Assembly: GCF_020151015.1 (NCBI RefSeq) | Contig: NZ_CP083746.1 | Span: forward strand, 4,680,501 to 4,744,500 | Length of the DNA stretch: 64,000 nucleotides | Source: Pseudomonas sp. p1(2021b) | GTDB lineage: Bacteria; Pseudomonadota; Gammaproteobacteria; Pseudomonadales; Pseudomonadaceae | Direction: 5' to 3' | Part shown: in pieces, positions 27,937 through 37,833 of the stretch | Numbering within the stretch: the stretch's first letter is position 1 | Layout: the number at the start of each line of letters is the position of its first letter | Notes under the pieces: generated by a model | What the model was told of the DNA's origin: nothing | The model's input: the letters and a program-made list of their open reading frames with translations, nothing else | The model's database searches: none | Made by a program: the position numbers and the translations under genes

Positions 27937-29613
27937 ATGAGTAAGCACAACGATGAGTTGCAGCGGCAGGCCTCGGCCAACACCCTGGGCCTGAACCCGG
28001 TCATCGGCATTCGCCGCAAGGACCTGCTGAGTTCGGCGCGCACCGTATTGCGCCAAGCGGTTCGCCAGCCATTGCACAGCGCCAAGCACGTGGCGCATTT
28101 CGGCCTGGAACTCAAGAACGTGCTGCTGGGCAAGTCCAACCTGCAGCCCGGCAGCGACGACCGCCGCTTCAGCGACCCCGCCTGGAGCCACAACCCGCTG
28201 TACCGCCGCTACCTGCAGACCTACCTCGCCTGGCGCAAGGAGCTGCACGAGTGGATCGGCAACAGCGACCTGTCGCCCCAGGATGTCAGCCGCGGGCAGT
28301 TCGTCATCAACCTGATGACCGAGGCGATGGCGCCCACCAATACCCTGGCCAACCCGGCAGCGGTCAAGCGCTTCTTTGAAACTGGCGGCAAGAGCCTGCT
28401 CGACGGCCTGTCCAACCTGGCCAAGGACATGGTCAACAACGGCGGCATGCCCAGCCAGGTGAACATGGATGCCTTCGAGGTGGGCAAGAACCTGGCCACC
28501 AGTGAAGGGGTGGTGGTGTATCGCAACGATGTGCTGGAATTGATCCAGTACAGCCCCATCACCGAGCAGGTGCATGCCCGCCCGCTGCTGATCGTGCCGC
28601 CGCAGATCAACAAGTTCTACGTCTTCGATCTCAGCCCGGAGAAGAGCCTGGCACGCTTCTGCCTGCGCTCCAGTCAGCAGACCTTCATCATCAGTTGGCG
28701 CAACCCGACCAAGGCCCAGCGCGAATGGGGCCTGTCGACCTATATCGACGCACTCAAGGAAGCGGTGGACGCCGTGCTGGCGATCACCGGCAGCACGGAC
28801 CTGAACATGCTGGGTGCCTGCTCGGGGGGCATCACCTGCACCGCCCTGGTCGGCCATTACGCTGCACTCGGCGAGAACAAGGTCAATGCCCTGACCCTGC
28901 TGGTCAGCGTGCTCGATACCACCTTGGACAACCAGGTCGCGCTGTTCGTCGACGAACAGACCCTCGAGGCCGCCAAGCGCCACTCCTACCAGGCCGGTGT
29001 GCTCGAGGGCAGCGACATGGCCAAGGTGTTCGCCTGGATGCGCCCCAACGACCTGATCTGGAACTACTGGGTCAACAACTACCTGCTCGGCAACGAGCCG
29101 CCGGTGTTCGACATCCTGTTCTGGAACAACGACACCACGCGCCTGCCGGCCGCCTTCCACGGCGACCTGATCGAGATGTTCAAGAACAACCCCCTGACCC
29201 GCGCCGACGCCCTGGAAGTGTGCGGCACGTCAATCGACCTGAAGAAGGTCCAGTGCGATATCTACAGCGTCGCCGGCACCGCCGACCACATCACGCCGTG
29301 GCAGTCCTGCTATCGCTCGGCCCACCTGTTCGGCGGCAAGATCGAGTTCGTGCTGTCCAACAGCGGGCATATCCAGAGCATCCTCAACCCGCCCGGTAAC
29401 CCCAAGGCACGCTTCATGACCGGCGAGGACCGTCCGGACGATCCGCTGGCCTGGCAGGACAACGCGGTCAAGCACGCCGATTCCTGGTGGCTGCACTGGC
29501 AAACCTGGCTGAGCGAGCGCGCGGGCGACCTGAAGAAAGCCCCCGCACGCCTGGGTAATCGCACTTATAGCGCTGGCGAGTCAGCACCGGGCACTTATGT
29601 GCACGAACGATAG
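27937..29613 (+). CDS. phaC1: Class II poly(3-hydroxyalkanoate) synthase 1
   Basis: 558 residues, polymerises medium-chain (R)-3-hydroxyacyl-CoA into PHA at the granule surface. It has an alpha/beta-hydrolase-like fold with lipase-box-like GACSGG, catalytic Cys295, Asp450 in TADHITPW and His478 in NSGHIQS. Family signatures FSDPAWSHNPLYRRYLQ and PPQINKFYVFDLSPEKS are present. It is the first gene of phaC1-phaZ-phaC2-phaD; the start has CGGAG eight bases upstream. Closely similar to phaC2 over its whole length. Confidence 0.97.
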   Translation: MSKHNDELQRQASANTLGLNPVIGIRRKDLLSSARTVLRQAVRQPLHSAKHVAHFGLELKNVLLGKSNLQPGSDDRRFSDPAWSHNPLYRRYLQTYLAWRKELHEWIGNSDLSPQDVSRGQFVINLMTEAMAPTNTLANPAAVKRFFETGGKSLLDGLSNLAKDMVNNGGMPSQVNMDAFEVGKNLATSEGVVVYRNDVLELIQYSPITEQVHARPLLIVPPQINKFYVFDLSPEKSLARFCLRSSQQTFIISWRNPTKAQREWGLSTYIDALKEAVDAVLAITGSTDLNMLGACSGGITCTALVGHYAALGENKVNALTLLVSVLDTTLDNQVALFVDEQTLEAAKRHSYQAGVLEGSDMAKVFAWMRPNDLIWNYWVNNYLLGNEPPVFDILFWNNDTTRLPAAFHGDLIEMFKNNPLTRADALEVCGTSIDLKKVQCDIYSVAGTADHITPWQSCYRSAHLFGGKIEFVLSNSGHIQSILNPPGNPKARFMTGEDRPDDPLAWQDNAVKHADSWWLHWQTWLSERAGDLKKAPARLGNRTYSAGESAPGTYVHER

Positions 29614-29676
29614 GCCACCGCGATCATGGCCATTTGATACGATGACAGAGCGACTTATCCACCTAGAGTTTCGTGC

Positions 29677-30522
29677 ATGGCGCAACCGTACATTTTCAGG
29701 ACCGTGGAGTTGGACAACCAGTCCATCCGTACCGCGGTCCGCCCAGGCAAGTCAGAGCTGACGCCGCTGCTGATCTTCAACGGCATCGGCGCCAACATGG
29801 AGCTGATCTTCCCGCTCATCGAGGCGCTGGACCCGGACATCGAAGTCATCGCCTTCGATGTGCCCGGTGTCGGGGGCTCTTCCACGCCCAGCCGTCCGTA
29901 TCGTTTCCCCGGCCTGGCCAAGCTCACCGCACGCATGCTCGACTATCTGGACTACGGCCAGGTCAATGTCATCGGGGTTTCCTGGGGCGGGGGCCTGGCC
30001 CAGCAATTCGCCCATGACTACCCCGAGCGCTGCAAGAAGCTGATCCTCGCCGCCACCGCTGCCGGTGCCTTCATGGTGCCCGGCAAGCCCAAGGTGCTGT
30101 GGGCGATGGCCAGCCCCCGACGCTATGTACAGCCCTCCTATGTGCAGTACATCGCGGCGCAAGTCTACGGCGGCGGTTTCCGTCGCGACCCCGAGCTGGC
30201 CCTGCATCATGCTGCCAAAGTGCGCTCCAGCGGCAAGACCGGCTACTACTGGCAACTGTTCGCGGGCCTGGGCTGGACCAGCATCCACTGGCTGCACAAG
30301 CTCCACCAGCCGACCCTGGTGCTGGCCGGCGACGACGACCCGTTGATCCCGCTGATCAACATGCGCCTGCTGGCCTGGCGAATTCCAAATGCCCAGCTAC
30401 ACATTATCGACGACGGGCACCTGTTCCTGATCACCCGGGCCGAGGCGGTCGCGCCGATCATCATGAAATTCCTCCAGCAGGAACGCCAACGCGCGGTGAT
30501 GCACCCCCGCCCCGGAGGCTGA
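29677..30522 (+). CDS. phaZ: Intracellular medium-chain PHA depolymerase
   Basis: A 281-residue alpha/beta hydrolase with nucleophile Ser102 in GVSWGGG, an Asp in GDDDPLIP (219-221) and His248 in DDGHLF. It lies between the two synthase genes, as in all mcl-PHA pseudomonads, and releases 3-hydroxyalkanoates from stored polymer. No signal peptide is present, fitting an intracellular granule enzyme. The ribosome binding site is weak, which may keep its level below the synthase. Confidence 0.96.
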   Translation: MAQPYIFRTVELDNQSIRTAVRPGKSELTPLLIFNGIGANMELIFPLIEALDPDIEVIAFDVPGVGGSSTPSRPYRFPGLAKLTARMLDYLDYGQVNVIGVSWGGGLAQQFAHDYPERCKKLILAATAAGAFMVPGKPKVLWAMASPRRYVQPSYVQYIAAQVYGGGFRRDPELALHHAAKVRSSGKTGYYWQLFAGLGWTSIHWLHKLHQPTLVLAGDDDPLIPLINMRLLAWRIPNAQLHIIDDGHLFLITRAEAVAPIIMKFLQQERQRAVMHPRPGG

Positions 30523-30570
30523 CAACCCATGACACACGAACCCGGATGATCGCTGACGACGGAGTGAGGG

Positions 30571-32253
30571 ATGAAAGACAAACCGGCAAAAGGGACGAGA
30601 CCGGTCCCCGCTGCGAGCATCAATGTACAGAACGCGATCACCGGACTGCGCGGTCGTGACCTGTTCTCCACGCTGCGCAACGTCGGCCGCCTGAGCCTGG
30701 GCAACCCGTTGCACACCGCACACCACCTGCTGGCCCTGGGCAGCCAGCTGGGGCGAGTGATGCTCGGCGAAACGCCGCACCAGCCACACCCGCGCGACAA
30801 CCGCTTCAGCGACCCGACCTGGAGCCAGAACCCGTTCTACCGCCGTGGCCTGCAAGCCTACCTCGCCTGGCAGAAGCAGACCCGCCAATGGATCGAGGAA
30901 AGCTCGCTGGACGACGACGAGCGCGCCCGGGTGCACTTCCTGTTCAACCTGCTCAACGATGCCTTGGCACCGAGCAATTCGTTGCTCAACCCGTTGGCGG
31001 TCAAGGAACTGTTCAATACCGGCGGGCAGAGCTTGGTGCGCGGCCTGGCCCACCTGGTCGACGACCTGCGCCACAACGATGGCCTGCCACGCCAGGTGGA
31101 TGAACGCGCCTTCGAGGTTGGCGTCAACCTGGCGACCACACCCGGCGCGGTGGTGTTTCGCAACGAATTGCTCGAGCTTATCCAGTACCGGCCGATGAGC
31201 GAGAAACAGTACGCCCGGCCGCTGCTGATCATCCCGCCCCAGATCAACAAGTTCTATATCTTCGACCTGGGACCGACCAACAGCTTCGTCCAGTACATGC
31301 TCAAGAGTGGCCTGCAGGTGTTCATGGTCAGCTGGCGCAACCCGGACCCGCGTCATCGCGAGTGGGGCCTGTCCAGCTATGTCCAGGCGCTGGAGGAGGC
31401 GCTCGCGGCATGCCGCAGCATCACCGGCAGCCGCGACCCGAACCTGATGGGCGCCTGTGCCGGCGGGTTGACCATGGCCGCATTGCTGGGCCACCTGCAG
31501 GCCAAGCGTCAGCTGCGCCGGGTGCGCAGCGCCACCTACCTGGTGAGCCTGCTGGACAGCCAGTTCGACAGCCCCGCCAGCCTGTTCGCCGACGAACAGA
31601 CCATCGAGGCCTCCAAACGGCGCTCCTACCAGCGTGGCGTGCTGGACGGCGGCGAGGTGGCGCGAATCTTCGCCTGGATGCGGCCCAACGACCTGATCTG
31701 GAACTACTGGGTTAACAACTACCTGCTTGGCCGCACGCCCCCGGCGTTCGACATCCTCTACTGGAACGCCGACAACACCCGCCTGCCCGCTGCCTTTCAC
31801 GGCGAGCTGCTGGACTTCTTCAAGCTCAACCCGCTGACCCAACCGCAAGGGCTGCACGTGTGCGGCACGCCTATCGACCTGGGCCAGGTCGACCTCGACA
31901 GTTTCACCGTCGCTGGCAGCAACGACCACATCACCCCGTGGGACGCCGTCTATCGCTCGGCCCTGCTGCTCGGAGGCGATCGCCGCTTCGTGCTGGCCAA
32001 CAGCGGCCATATCCAGAGCATCATCAACCCGCCCGGCAACCCCAAGGCCTTCTTCCTGGAAAACCCGACGCTTTCCAGCGACCCACGCGCCTGGGTGCAC
32101 GATGCCACGCGCCACGAAGGCAGCTGGTGGCCGCAATGGCAGGCCTGGATCGCCCAGCGCTCCGGCCGGCTGAAGGCGCCGCGCAGCGAGCTGGGCAACG
32201 CCACCTACCCACCGCTGGGCCCGGCACCGGGCAGCTACGTACGGACACGTTGA
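30571..32253 (+). CDS. phaC2: Class II poly(3-hydroxyalkanoate) synthase 2
   Basis: A 560-residue paralogue of phaC1 with the same architecture. GACAGG carries catalytic Cys296, SNDHITPW holds Asp452, and NSGHIQS holds His480. FSDPTWSQNPFYRRGLQAYL and PPQINKFYIFDLGPTNS mirror PhaC1. The N-terminal 40 residues differ most. Preceded by GGAGTGAGG directly before ATG. phaD follows after four bases. Confidence 0.97.
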   Translation: MKDKPAKGTRPVPAASINVQNAITGLRGRDLFSTLRNVGRLSLGNPLHTAHHLLALGSQLGRVMLGETPHQPHPRDNRFSDPTWSQNPFYRRGLQAYLAWQKQTRQWIEESSLDDDERARVHFLFNLLNDALAPSNSLLNPLAVKELFNTGGQSLVRGLAHLVDDLRHNDGLPRQVDERAFEVGVNLATTPGAVVFRNELLELIQYRPMSEKQYARPLLIIPPQINKFYIFDLGPTNSFVQYMLKSGLQVFMVSWRNPDPRHREWGLSSYVQALEEALAACRSITGSRDPNLMGACAGGLTMAALLGHLQAKRQLRRVRSATYLVSLLDSQFDSPASLFADEQTIEASKRRSYQRGVLDGGEVARIFAWMRPNDLIWNYWVNNYLLGRTPPAFDILYWNADNTRLPAAFHGELLDFFKLNPLTQPQGLHVCGTPIDLGQVDLDSFTVAGSNDHITPWDAVYRSALLLGGDRRFVLANSGHIQSIINPPGNPKAFFLENPTLSSDPRAWVHDATRHEGSWWPQWQAWIAQRSGRLKAPRSELGNATYPPLGPAPGSYVRTR

Positions 32254-32257
32254 GCGG

Positions 32258-32872
32258 ATGAAGACCCGCGACCGGATCCTCGAATGCGCCCTGCAGTTGT
32301 TCAACCAACAGGGTGAGCCGAACGTCTCGACGTTGGAAATCGCCAACGAACTGGGGATCAGCCCAGGCAACCTGTACTACCACTTCCACGGCAAGGAGCC
32401 GTTGGTGCTGGGCTTGTTCGAACGCTTCGAGGAAGGGCTCCTGCCGCTGCTCGATCCCCCCATCGGGGTGCGCCTGGGGGCCGAGGACTACTGGCTGTTC
32501 CTGCACCTGATCGTCGAGCAGATGGCTCACTACCGGTTCCTGTTCCAGGACCTCTCCAACCTGACCGGGCGGCTGCCGAAACTGGCCCGGAACATGCGCA
32601 GCCTGATCAATGCCCTCAAACGCACCCTCGCCGCCCTGCTGGCCAGCCTGAAGGCACATGGGCAGGTGACCAGTGAGACACAGGCGCTGGGGCAACTGGT
32701 GGAGCAGATCACCCTGACGTTGATGTTCTCGCTGGATTATCAGCGCGTGCTGGGGCGCCAGGGGGATGTGGGAGTGGTGGTGTACCAGGTGATGATGCTT
32801 GTGGCGCCACACTTGGTGGAGCCGGCGCGGGAAGCGGCGGAGCAACTGGCGGGGAAATACCTGGAAGGGTAG
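32258..32872 (+). CDS. phaD: TetR-family regulator PhaD
   Basis: 204 residues. The N-terminal helix-turn-helix VSTLEIANELGISPGNLYYH is typical of TetR regulators; the C-terminal helical domain is for ligand binding and dimerisation. In P. putida PhaD is described as an unusual TetR member that activates the phaC1 and phaIF promoters in response to a fatty-acid metabolite. Its start is four bases past the phaC2 stop, so it is the end of that transcript. Convergent with phaF, with a REP pair between. Confidence 0.94.
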   Translation: MKTRDRILECALQLFNQQGEPNVSTLEIANELGISPGNLYYHFHGKEPLVLGLFERFEEGLLPLLDPPIGVRLGAEDYWLFLHLIVEQMAHYRFLFQDLSNLTGRLPKLARNMRSLINALKRTLAALLASLKAHGQVTSETQALGQLVEQITLTLMFSLDYQRVLGRQGDVGVVVYQVMMLVAPHLVEPAREAAEQLAGKYLEG

Positions 32873-32890
32873 GACCGCCTGCGCGGGCTC

Positions 32891-32976
32891 AATCGCGGGA
32901 CAAGCCCGCTCCCACAGATGCAACGCCCTCCGGGAGGTTTGCGCTGAACCTGTGGGAGCGGGCTTGTCCCGCGATA
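32891..32976. repeat. Inverted REP pair between phaD and phaF
   Basis: GCGGGACAAGCCCGCTCCCA and its inverse TGGGAGCGGGCTTGTCCCGC flank about 36 bases that contain CCCTCCGGGAGG. It lies between convergent transcription units, where it could terminate both. Confidence 0.85.
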
Positions 32977-32988
32977 TAGGCGACGCAG

Positions 32989-33738
32989 TCAGGCCTGGGA
33001 AGCCGGAGTGGCCGCTGCCGCCGGGACGTTGCTGGCCGGTGCCGCTGCCGGTGCTGCATTGACTGCCGCTGCAGCCTTCGTGACTGCCGCTTTTGCCGGC
33101 GCCTTCTTCACTGCAGGTTTTTTCGCCGCAGGCTTTGCCGCCGGCTTGGCAGCTGCTGGCTTGGCCGCAGCCGCCTTGGCTGCAGGTTTTGCCGCAGCGG
33201 CCTTCGCCGCAGGTTTTGTCGCAGCCTTGGCAGCAGGTTTTGCCGAGACGGTTTTAGCCGCCGGCTTGGCTGCCGCCTTGGCCAGGGGCTTGGCGGTCGT
33301 CTTGCTGGCTGCAGCCTTCGAAACCGGGGCCACCGAAGCGCCGGTCAGTTTCTCGATCTGCTTGGTCAGGCTATCGACTTGCTGGTGCAGGGCCTTGATC
33401 TCGTTGCGGCTCGGCACGCCCAGGCGCGAAATGGCGCTGTTCAGACGCTTGTCGAAAGCCTCCTCCAGCTCGCTCCATTTGCCCAGCGCGCGCTCCTTCA
33501 CATCCGACACCCGCGAGGACGTCGCGGACTTGGCGGTGTCGGCAGCCGAGCCTGCGCTTTTCTTCGCCTGCCTTTCAGCCTTCTCGCCGTCCTTGACCAA
33601 CGAATCGAACAGCTTGGGGCCGTCCTGGTCGATCTTGGAATAGATGCCCAGGCCAGCCAGCCAGATCTTGCGCGAGTACTTTTCGATACCGCCGACCCAC
33701 GAGCCGCCTTCTTTCTCGGTGTTCTTCTTGCCAGCCAT
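32989..33738 (-). CDS. phaF: PHA granule-associated phasin PhaF
   Basis: 249 residues from MAGKKNTEK, with AGGAGAGCAGG-like sequence upstream. The N-terminal half is an amphipathic phasin domain (WLAGLGIYSKIDQDGPKLFDSLVKDG) that coats granules, ending in a leucine-zipper-like stretch IKALHQQVDSLTKQIEKL. From about residue 150 it is a histone H1-like tail of many AAKPAAK-type repeats that binds DNA and helps share granules between daughter cells. It is transcribed with phaI, opposite to phaC1ZC2D. Confidence 0.96.
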   Translation of the reverse strand: MAGKKNTEKEGGSWVGGIEKYSRKIWLAGLGIYSKIDQDGPKLFDSLVKDGEKAERQAKKSAGSAADTAKSATSSRVSDVKERALGKWSELEEAFDKRLNSAISRLGVPSRNEIKALHQQVDSLTKQIEKLTGASVAPVSKAAASKTTAKPLAKAAAKPAAKTVSAKPAAKAATKPAAKAAAAKPAAKAAAAKPAAAKPAAKPAAKKPAVKKAPAKAAVTKAAAAVNAAPAAAPASNVPAAAATPASQA

Positions 33739-33748
33739 CCTGCTCTCC

Positions 33749-34171
33749 TTATGGTTTGCGCGCGACACGCTCGAGCAACTCGGTCAGCTGTTCGAGTTTG
33801 ATGGACAGCGCCTCAACGTCATGTTTAGACGCAATGCCGAAGCGATTCAAGGCGCGGGCGACCCGTGCATCGAAAGCTTTTTCGATCTTGTCCAGTTGAA
33901 CTTCGACCCTGCCGCGTACGCGGCTTGCTTCAAGGGTCGCTTCGTCGATCGAGTGGTTGGCCGCATCGAGTTGTTGACCCAGGCGTTTCTTGCCACGTTT
34001 CTCGATGCTTTCGCCGGCCTTGACCAGCTCCTTGAAGTAATCCGAACCTTCCTGGCCAACGCGGGCATAGGCACCCAGGCCTGCCAGCCAGATCCTGCGC
34101 GCATAGCCGCGCACCTCACCCAGGGTGCTGCCCGGGGCATCGTCCTTTTTCCTAACGTTCACGTTGGCCAT
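33749..34171 (-). CDS. phaI: Phasin PhaI
   Basis: 140 residues from MANVNVRKKDD; the ATG at 34171 gives the family's usual length, while upstream in-frame starts do not. The phasin signature YARRIWLAGLGAYARVGQEG parallels the N-terminal domain of PhaF, and the C-terminal helix ALSIKLEQLTELLERV fits oligomerisation. It coats PHA granules and lies 10 bases ahead of phaF in one operon, with the operator-like inverted repeat at 34223-34255 upstream. Confidence 0.95.
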   Translation of the reverse strand: MANVNVRKKDDAPGSTLGEVRGYARRIWLAGLGAYARVGQEGSDYFKELVKAGESIEKRGKKRLGQQLDAANHSIDEATLEASRVRGRVEVQLDKIEKAFDARVARALNRFGIASKHDVEALSIKLEQLTELLERVARKP

Positions 34172-34222
34172 GTTCGGCACCTCATGCTCATGAAGGGACA
34201 TGTGCCCATTGAATGCGGGCTC

Positions 34223-34255
34223 GAGCATAAGGTAGGGCGAAAAATTAGAATGCTC
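34223..34255. promoter_or_regulatory. Candidate PhaD operator upstream of phaI
   Basis: The inverted repeat GAGCAT...ATGCTC (34223-34228 and 34250-34255) lies about 50 bases ahead of the phaI start. One arm reads GAGCATTCTAA on the phaI strand, like GAGCGCATTTTCTAA before phaC1. Confidence 0.45.
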
Positions 34256-34414
34256 ACCCTAAGCAACAAGGAAGGCTGAGGCTACAGGGTGTCCCGCGGG
34301 ATGCAGCAAGGACCGCTCCACACCACGCGGTGGCAGTGGTGGGAGCGACTGTCTTGAGTTGCCTGCCCCGGCGATGGGGCGCATAGCGGCCCTGTTTCGG
34401 CCGGCAGTCGACGA

Positions 34415-34690
34415 TCAGGCCAGTGCCTTGTCCAGCGCCCGCTCGATCTCACCCTTGATGGTGCCGCTCATCATCGACAGCATCATGCCGAGCTTGAGCT
34501 CCACACGGATGGTGTCCTCGCCGATATGCACGCAGCCGTTGGCGCCGCTGCGCGCCACATCGACGCGGTCGCCCTGCCAGTTGGCCTTGAGGTCGTATTC
34601 GCGGGTCAGGCGCTCCACCAGCGCCTCGGCCTTGGCGCGCGCGGCTTCACGGCCGAGAGAGTGCTTGCGTTCAACGCTGATCTGGGTCAT
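34415..34690 (-). CDS. Polyhydroxyalkanoic acid system family protein
   Basis: 91 residues from MTQISVERKHSLGREAARAK, a small protein of the PHA_gran_rgn family often encoded at pha loci. It has an SRPBCC-like short pattern (AEALVERLTREYDLKANWQGD, then a C-terminal helix GTIKGEIERALDKALA). It is encoded upstream of phaI on the same strand but separated by about 240 bases. Role not established; a regulatory or granule function is inferred from family name and context. Confidence 0.8.
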   Translation of the reverse strand: MTQISVERKHSLGREAARAKAEALVERLTREYDLKANWQGDRVDVARSGANGCVHIGEDTIRVELKLGMMLSMMSGTIKGEIERALDKALA

Positions 34691-34814
34691 GCGGGTAATC
34701 CTGGATATCAACACAATGAACGCATTATGCCCGTGCCCATCCAACGGAGCACCCCGCCAAGACAAATTGGCCCGATGCCCCTAGAATGGCGGTAATTTTT
34801 TCCGGTGAAGCGAT

Positions 34815-35585
34815 ATGAACGACCAGCGCAAAGGCGACCACGCCGAACCCACCACCCATTTCGGCTACCAGAACGTACCCGAGAGCCAGAAGGCGAAGAA
34901 AGTCGCCGAGGTGTTCCACTCCGTAGCCGCCAAGTACGACCTGATGAACGACGTCCTCTCCGGTGGCATGCACCGGTTGTGGAAGCGCTTCACCATCGAG
35001 CTGTCCGGCGTGCGCAGCGGCAACCGGGTGCTGGATATCGCCGGCGGCACGGGCGACCTGGCCGCCAAGTTCTCGCGCCTGGTCGGCCCTACCGGCCAGG
35101 TGGTGCTGGCCGACATCAACGAGTCGATGCTCAAGGTCGGTCGCGACCGCCTGCTCGACCGTGGTGTGGCCGGCAACATCGAGTTCGTCCAGGCCGACGC
35201 CGAGAAGCTGCCGTTCCCGGACAACCACTTCGACTGCGTGACCATCGCCTTCGGCCTGCGCAACGTCACCCACAAGGAAGACGCCATCCGCTCCATGCTG
35301 CGCGTGCTCAAGCCCGGTGGCCGCCTGCTGGTGCTGGAGTTCTCCAAGCCGACCAATAAATTCATGTCCAAGGCCTACGACGCCTACTCGTTCGCCTTCA
35401 TGCCCCTGGCCGGCAAGCTGATCACCAACGACTCGGAAAGCTACCGCTACCTGGCCGAATCGATCCGCATGCACCCGGACCAGGAAACCCTCAAGGCCAT
35501 GATGGTCGACGCCGGCTTCGACCGCGTCACCTACCACAACATGACCAGCGGCATCGTCGCCGTGCACCGGGGGATCAAGCCCTGA
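34815..35585 (+). CDS. ubiE: Ubiquinone/menaquinone biosynthesis C-methyltransferase
   Basis: A 256-residue SAM-dependent class I methyltransferase. [16 protein letters not shown] is motif [19 protein letters not shown] motif II, and [17 protein letters not shown] and [13 protein letters not shown] are UbiE signatures. It C-methylates the benzoquinol ring of ubiquinone. First of three coupled genes: its TGA overlaps the ubiJ ATG. Confidence 0.96.
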   Translation: MNDQRKGDHAEPTTHFGYQNVPESQKAKKVAEVFHSVAAKYDLMNDVLSGGMHRLWKRFTIELSGVRSGNRVLDIAGGTGDLAAKFSRLVGPTGQVVLADINESMLKVGRDRLLDRGVAGNIEFVQADAEKLPFPDNHFDCVTIAFGLRNVTHKEDAIRSMLRVLKPGGRLLVLEFSKPTNKFMSKAYDAYSFAFMPLAGKLITNDSESYRYLAESIRMHPDQETLKAMMVDAGFDRVTYHNMTSGIVAVHRGIKP

Positions 35586-36208
35586 TGCTCCTGGCCGGGC
35601 TGCTCGCCAGCGTCGAGCACGGGCTCAACCGCGTGCTGCGCATGGACAGCACGGCCCTGCCGCGCCTGGCCGCGCTCGAGGGCAAGGTGGTCGAGATCGA
35701 CTGCCTGCAACCGGCCCTGCAGCTGTTCATCCTGCCAGACGACGAAGGCCTGATGCTCGCCGCCCACTGGGAGGGCGAGGTCGATTGCACCCTGCGCGCC
35801 CCAGCCGGCAGCCTGGCGCAACTGGCCTTGGCCAAGGACAAGACCGCCGTGCTGCACAGCCCGCAGGTCGAGCTGCACGGTGACAGCGCCGTGCTGCTCG
35901 ACCTGGTCGGCGTGCTCCAGGACCTGGAGCTGGACTGGGAGTACGAGCTGTCGCGCTGGCTGGGCCCCGTGGCCACTGCCCTGGTCGCCGGGCATATCCG
36001 CCTGCGCGCCCGCTGGACCCGCCAGGGCCTGTCACGCTTCAGCCAGAACCTCTCCGAATACCTGGCCGAAGAATCCCGCACCCTGGTCGGCCGGCGCGAA
36101 GCCGAAGCGGCTTTCAGCGAGCTCGATGCCCTGAAGGTCGACATTGAACGCCTCGAGGCACGCATCCGTCGCCTCGCCCGATCCCTTGATACCAGCGATA
36201 ACGCATGA
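35585..36208 (+). CDS. ubiJ: Ubiquinone biosynthesis accessory factor UbiJ (SCP2 domain)
   Basis: A 207-residue protein with a sterol-carrier-like SCP2 domain (about 20-115, [19 protein letters not shown] ... [20 protein letters not shown]) and a C-terminal coiled coil ([20 protein letters not shown]). It binds ubiquinone intermediates and helps assemble the Ubi metabolon. It overlaps both ubiE and ubiB by a few bases, so expression of the three is tied. Confidence 0.94.
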   Translation: MLLAGLLASVEHGLNRVLRMDSTALPRLAALEGKVVEIDCLQPALQLFILPDDEGLMLAAHWEGEVDCTLRAPAGSLAQLALAKDKTAVLHSPQVELHGDSAVLLDLVGVLQDLELDWEYELSRWLGPVATALVAGHIRLRARWTRQGLSRFSQNLSEYLAEESRTLVGRREAEAAFSELDALKVDIERLEARIRRLARSLDTSDNA

Positions 36209-37815
36209 AGCTGCTCGCCGTCCGCCGTCTGTTGCGCATCCAGCGCGTCGTGATCCGCTACCGCCTCGATGACCTGCTGTTCGACCTTCCCCTGCCCTGG
36301 TGGCTGATGAGCCTGCGCCTGCTGCTGCCCTGGCGCTGGCTGCCGCGCAAGCCGTCCGCGCTCAGCCGGGGCGCGCGACTGCGCATGGCCCTGCAGGACC
36401 TGGGGCCGATCTTCATCAAGTTCGGCCAACTGCTGTCCACCCGCCGCGACCTGCTGCCCGCCGACATCGCCGATGAGCTGATGCTGCTGCAGGACCGGGT
36501 GCCGCCCTTCGACCCGAAGAAGGCTGTGGAACTGATCGAAGAGCAGCTTGGCGCCAAGGTCGGCGAGGTGTTCAGCCGTTTCGACGTCGAACCGCTGGCT
36601 TCGGCCTCGGTGGCCCAGGTCCATGCCGCGCGCCTCAAGAGCGGCGAGGAAGTCGTGGTCAAGGTCGTGCGCCCGGGCCTCAAGCCGGTGATCGCCCAGG
36701 ACCTGGCCTGGCTGTTCCTGATCGCCAAGGGCGCCGAGCGGGTGTCCGCCGACGCGCGCCGCCTGCACCCGGTCGAGGTGGTCAGCGACTACGAGAAGAC
36801 CATCTACGACGAGCTCGACCTGCTGCGCGAGGCGGCCAACGCCAGCCAGCTGCGCCGCAACTTCGAAGGCTCGGAGCTGATGTACGTGCCCCAGGTGTAC
36901 TGGGACTGGTGCCGCCCCAAGGTGCTGGTGATGGAGCGTATCTATGGCGTGCCGGTCACCGACCTGGCCACCCTGGCCGACCAGCGCACCGACATGAAGC
37001 TGCTGGCCGAGCGCGGCGTGGAGATCTTCTTCACCCAGGTGTTCCGCGACAGCTTCTTCCACGCCGACATGCACCCGGGCAACATCTTCGTCAGCACGGT
37101 CAAGCCGTGGAGCCCGCAATACATCGCCATCGACTGCGGCATCGTCGGCAGCCTCACCGGCGAAGACCAGGACTACCTGGCGCGCAACCTGATTGCGTTC
37201 TTCAAGCGTGACTATCGCCGTGTCGCCCAGTTGCACATCGACTCTGGCTGGGTGCCCGCCCAGACCAAAGTCAATGAGTTCGAAGCGGCGATCCGCACGG
37301 TGTGCGAGCCGATTTTCGAAAAGCCGCTCAAGGACATCTCCTTCGGCCAGGTGCTGATGCGCCTGTTCCAGACCGCCCGGCGCTTCAACATGGAAGTCCA
37401 GCCGCAGCTGGTGCTGCTGCAGAAGACCCTGCTCAATATCGAAGGCTTGGGCCGCCAGCTGTACCCTGACCTGGACCTGTGGAGCACAGCCAAGCCGTAC
37501 CTGGAGCGGTGGATGCGCGAGCGCATGAGCCCCAAGGCGGTATTCGGCAACCTGCAGAGCCAGGTGGAACAACTGCCGCACCTGGCCGACATGACCCGCG
37601 ACCTGCTCGAACGCCTGTCGCAACCGCACCTGCACGACCCGCAGATGCCCGAGCGGCGACGCCAGGGCGACCGCTGGGCCCTGCGCCTGCTGGGCGCCGG
37701 CCTGCTCGCAGGCGGCGCCACGCTGGCGGCCGGCGCCGCCAGCCTCAGCGCCCCGGCCGCCTGGCCGGCCTGGCTGATGCTTGCGGCCGGGCTCTACCTG
37801 GTCGTGCGCCAATAG
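36205..37815 (+). CDS. ubiB: Atypical kinase/ATPase UbiB
   Basis: A 536-residue ABC1/ADCK family protein. The KxGQ motif is in [16 protein letters not shown] (about 70-85), the Ala-rich loop in [21 protein letters not shown] follows, and [10 protein letters not shown] plus IDCGIVG hold the catalytic and metal-binding residues. Two hydrophobic helices at the C terminus (about 490-534) anchor it to the inner membrane. Required for early ubiquinone synthesis. ATGA overlap with ubiJ. Confidence 0.96.
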   Translation: MKLLAVRRLLRIQRVVIRYRLDDLLFDLPLPWWLMSLRLLLPWRWLPRKPSALSRGARLRMALQDLGPIFIKFGQLLSTRRDLLPADIADELMLLQDRVPPFDPKKAVELIEEQLGAKVGEVFSRFDVEPLASASVAQVHAARLKSGEEVVVKVVRPGLKPVIAQDLAWLFLIAKGAERVSADARRLHPVEVVSDYEKTIYDELDLLREAANASQLRRNFEGSELMYVPQVYWDWCRPKVLVMERIYGVPVTDLATLADQRTDMKLLAERGVEIFFTQVFRDSFFHADMHPGNIFVSTVKPWSPQYIAIDCGIVGSLTGEDQDYLARNLIAFFKRDYRRVAQLHIDSGWVPAQTKVNEFEAAIRTVCEPIFEKPLKDISFGQVLMRLFQTARRFNMEVQPQLVLLQKTLLNIEGLGRQLYPDLDLWSTAKPYLERWMRERMSPKAVFGNLQSQVEQLPHLADMTRDLLERLSQPHLHDPQMPERRRQGDRWALRLLGAGLLAGGATLAAGAASLSAPAAWPAWLMLAAGLYLVVRQ

Positions 37816-37833
37816 CCAGCTGCGCAGCTGGCT
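37814..37833. terminator. Perfect 20-bp palindrome at the ubiB stop
   Basis: AGCCAGCTGC and GCAGCTGGCT are exact inverse arms with no spacer, overlapping the ubiB stop codon. A second GC hairpin (GGGCCCG / CGGGCCC, 37850-37872) follows before hisI. Together they may separate the ubi and his/tat transcripts; neither has a T run. Confidence 0.45.

Noticed and set aside
29677..29936. phaZ as a possible extracellular depolymerase
   Set aside because: No signal peptide is seen, and the position between the synthase genes is that of the intracellular enzyme.
33008..33643. Plus-strand Ala-rich open frame
   Set aside because: Mirror of the AAKPAAK repeats of phaF. No start signal or family resemblance.
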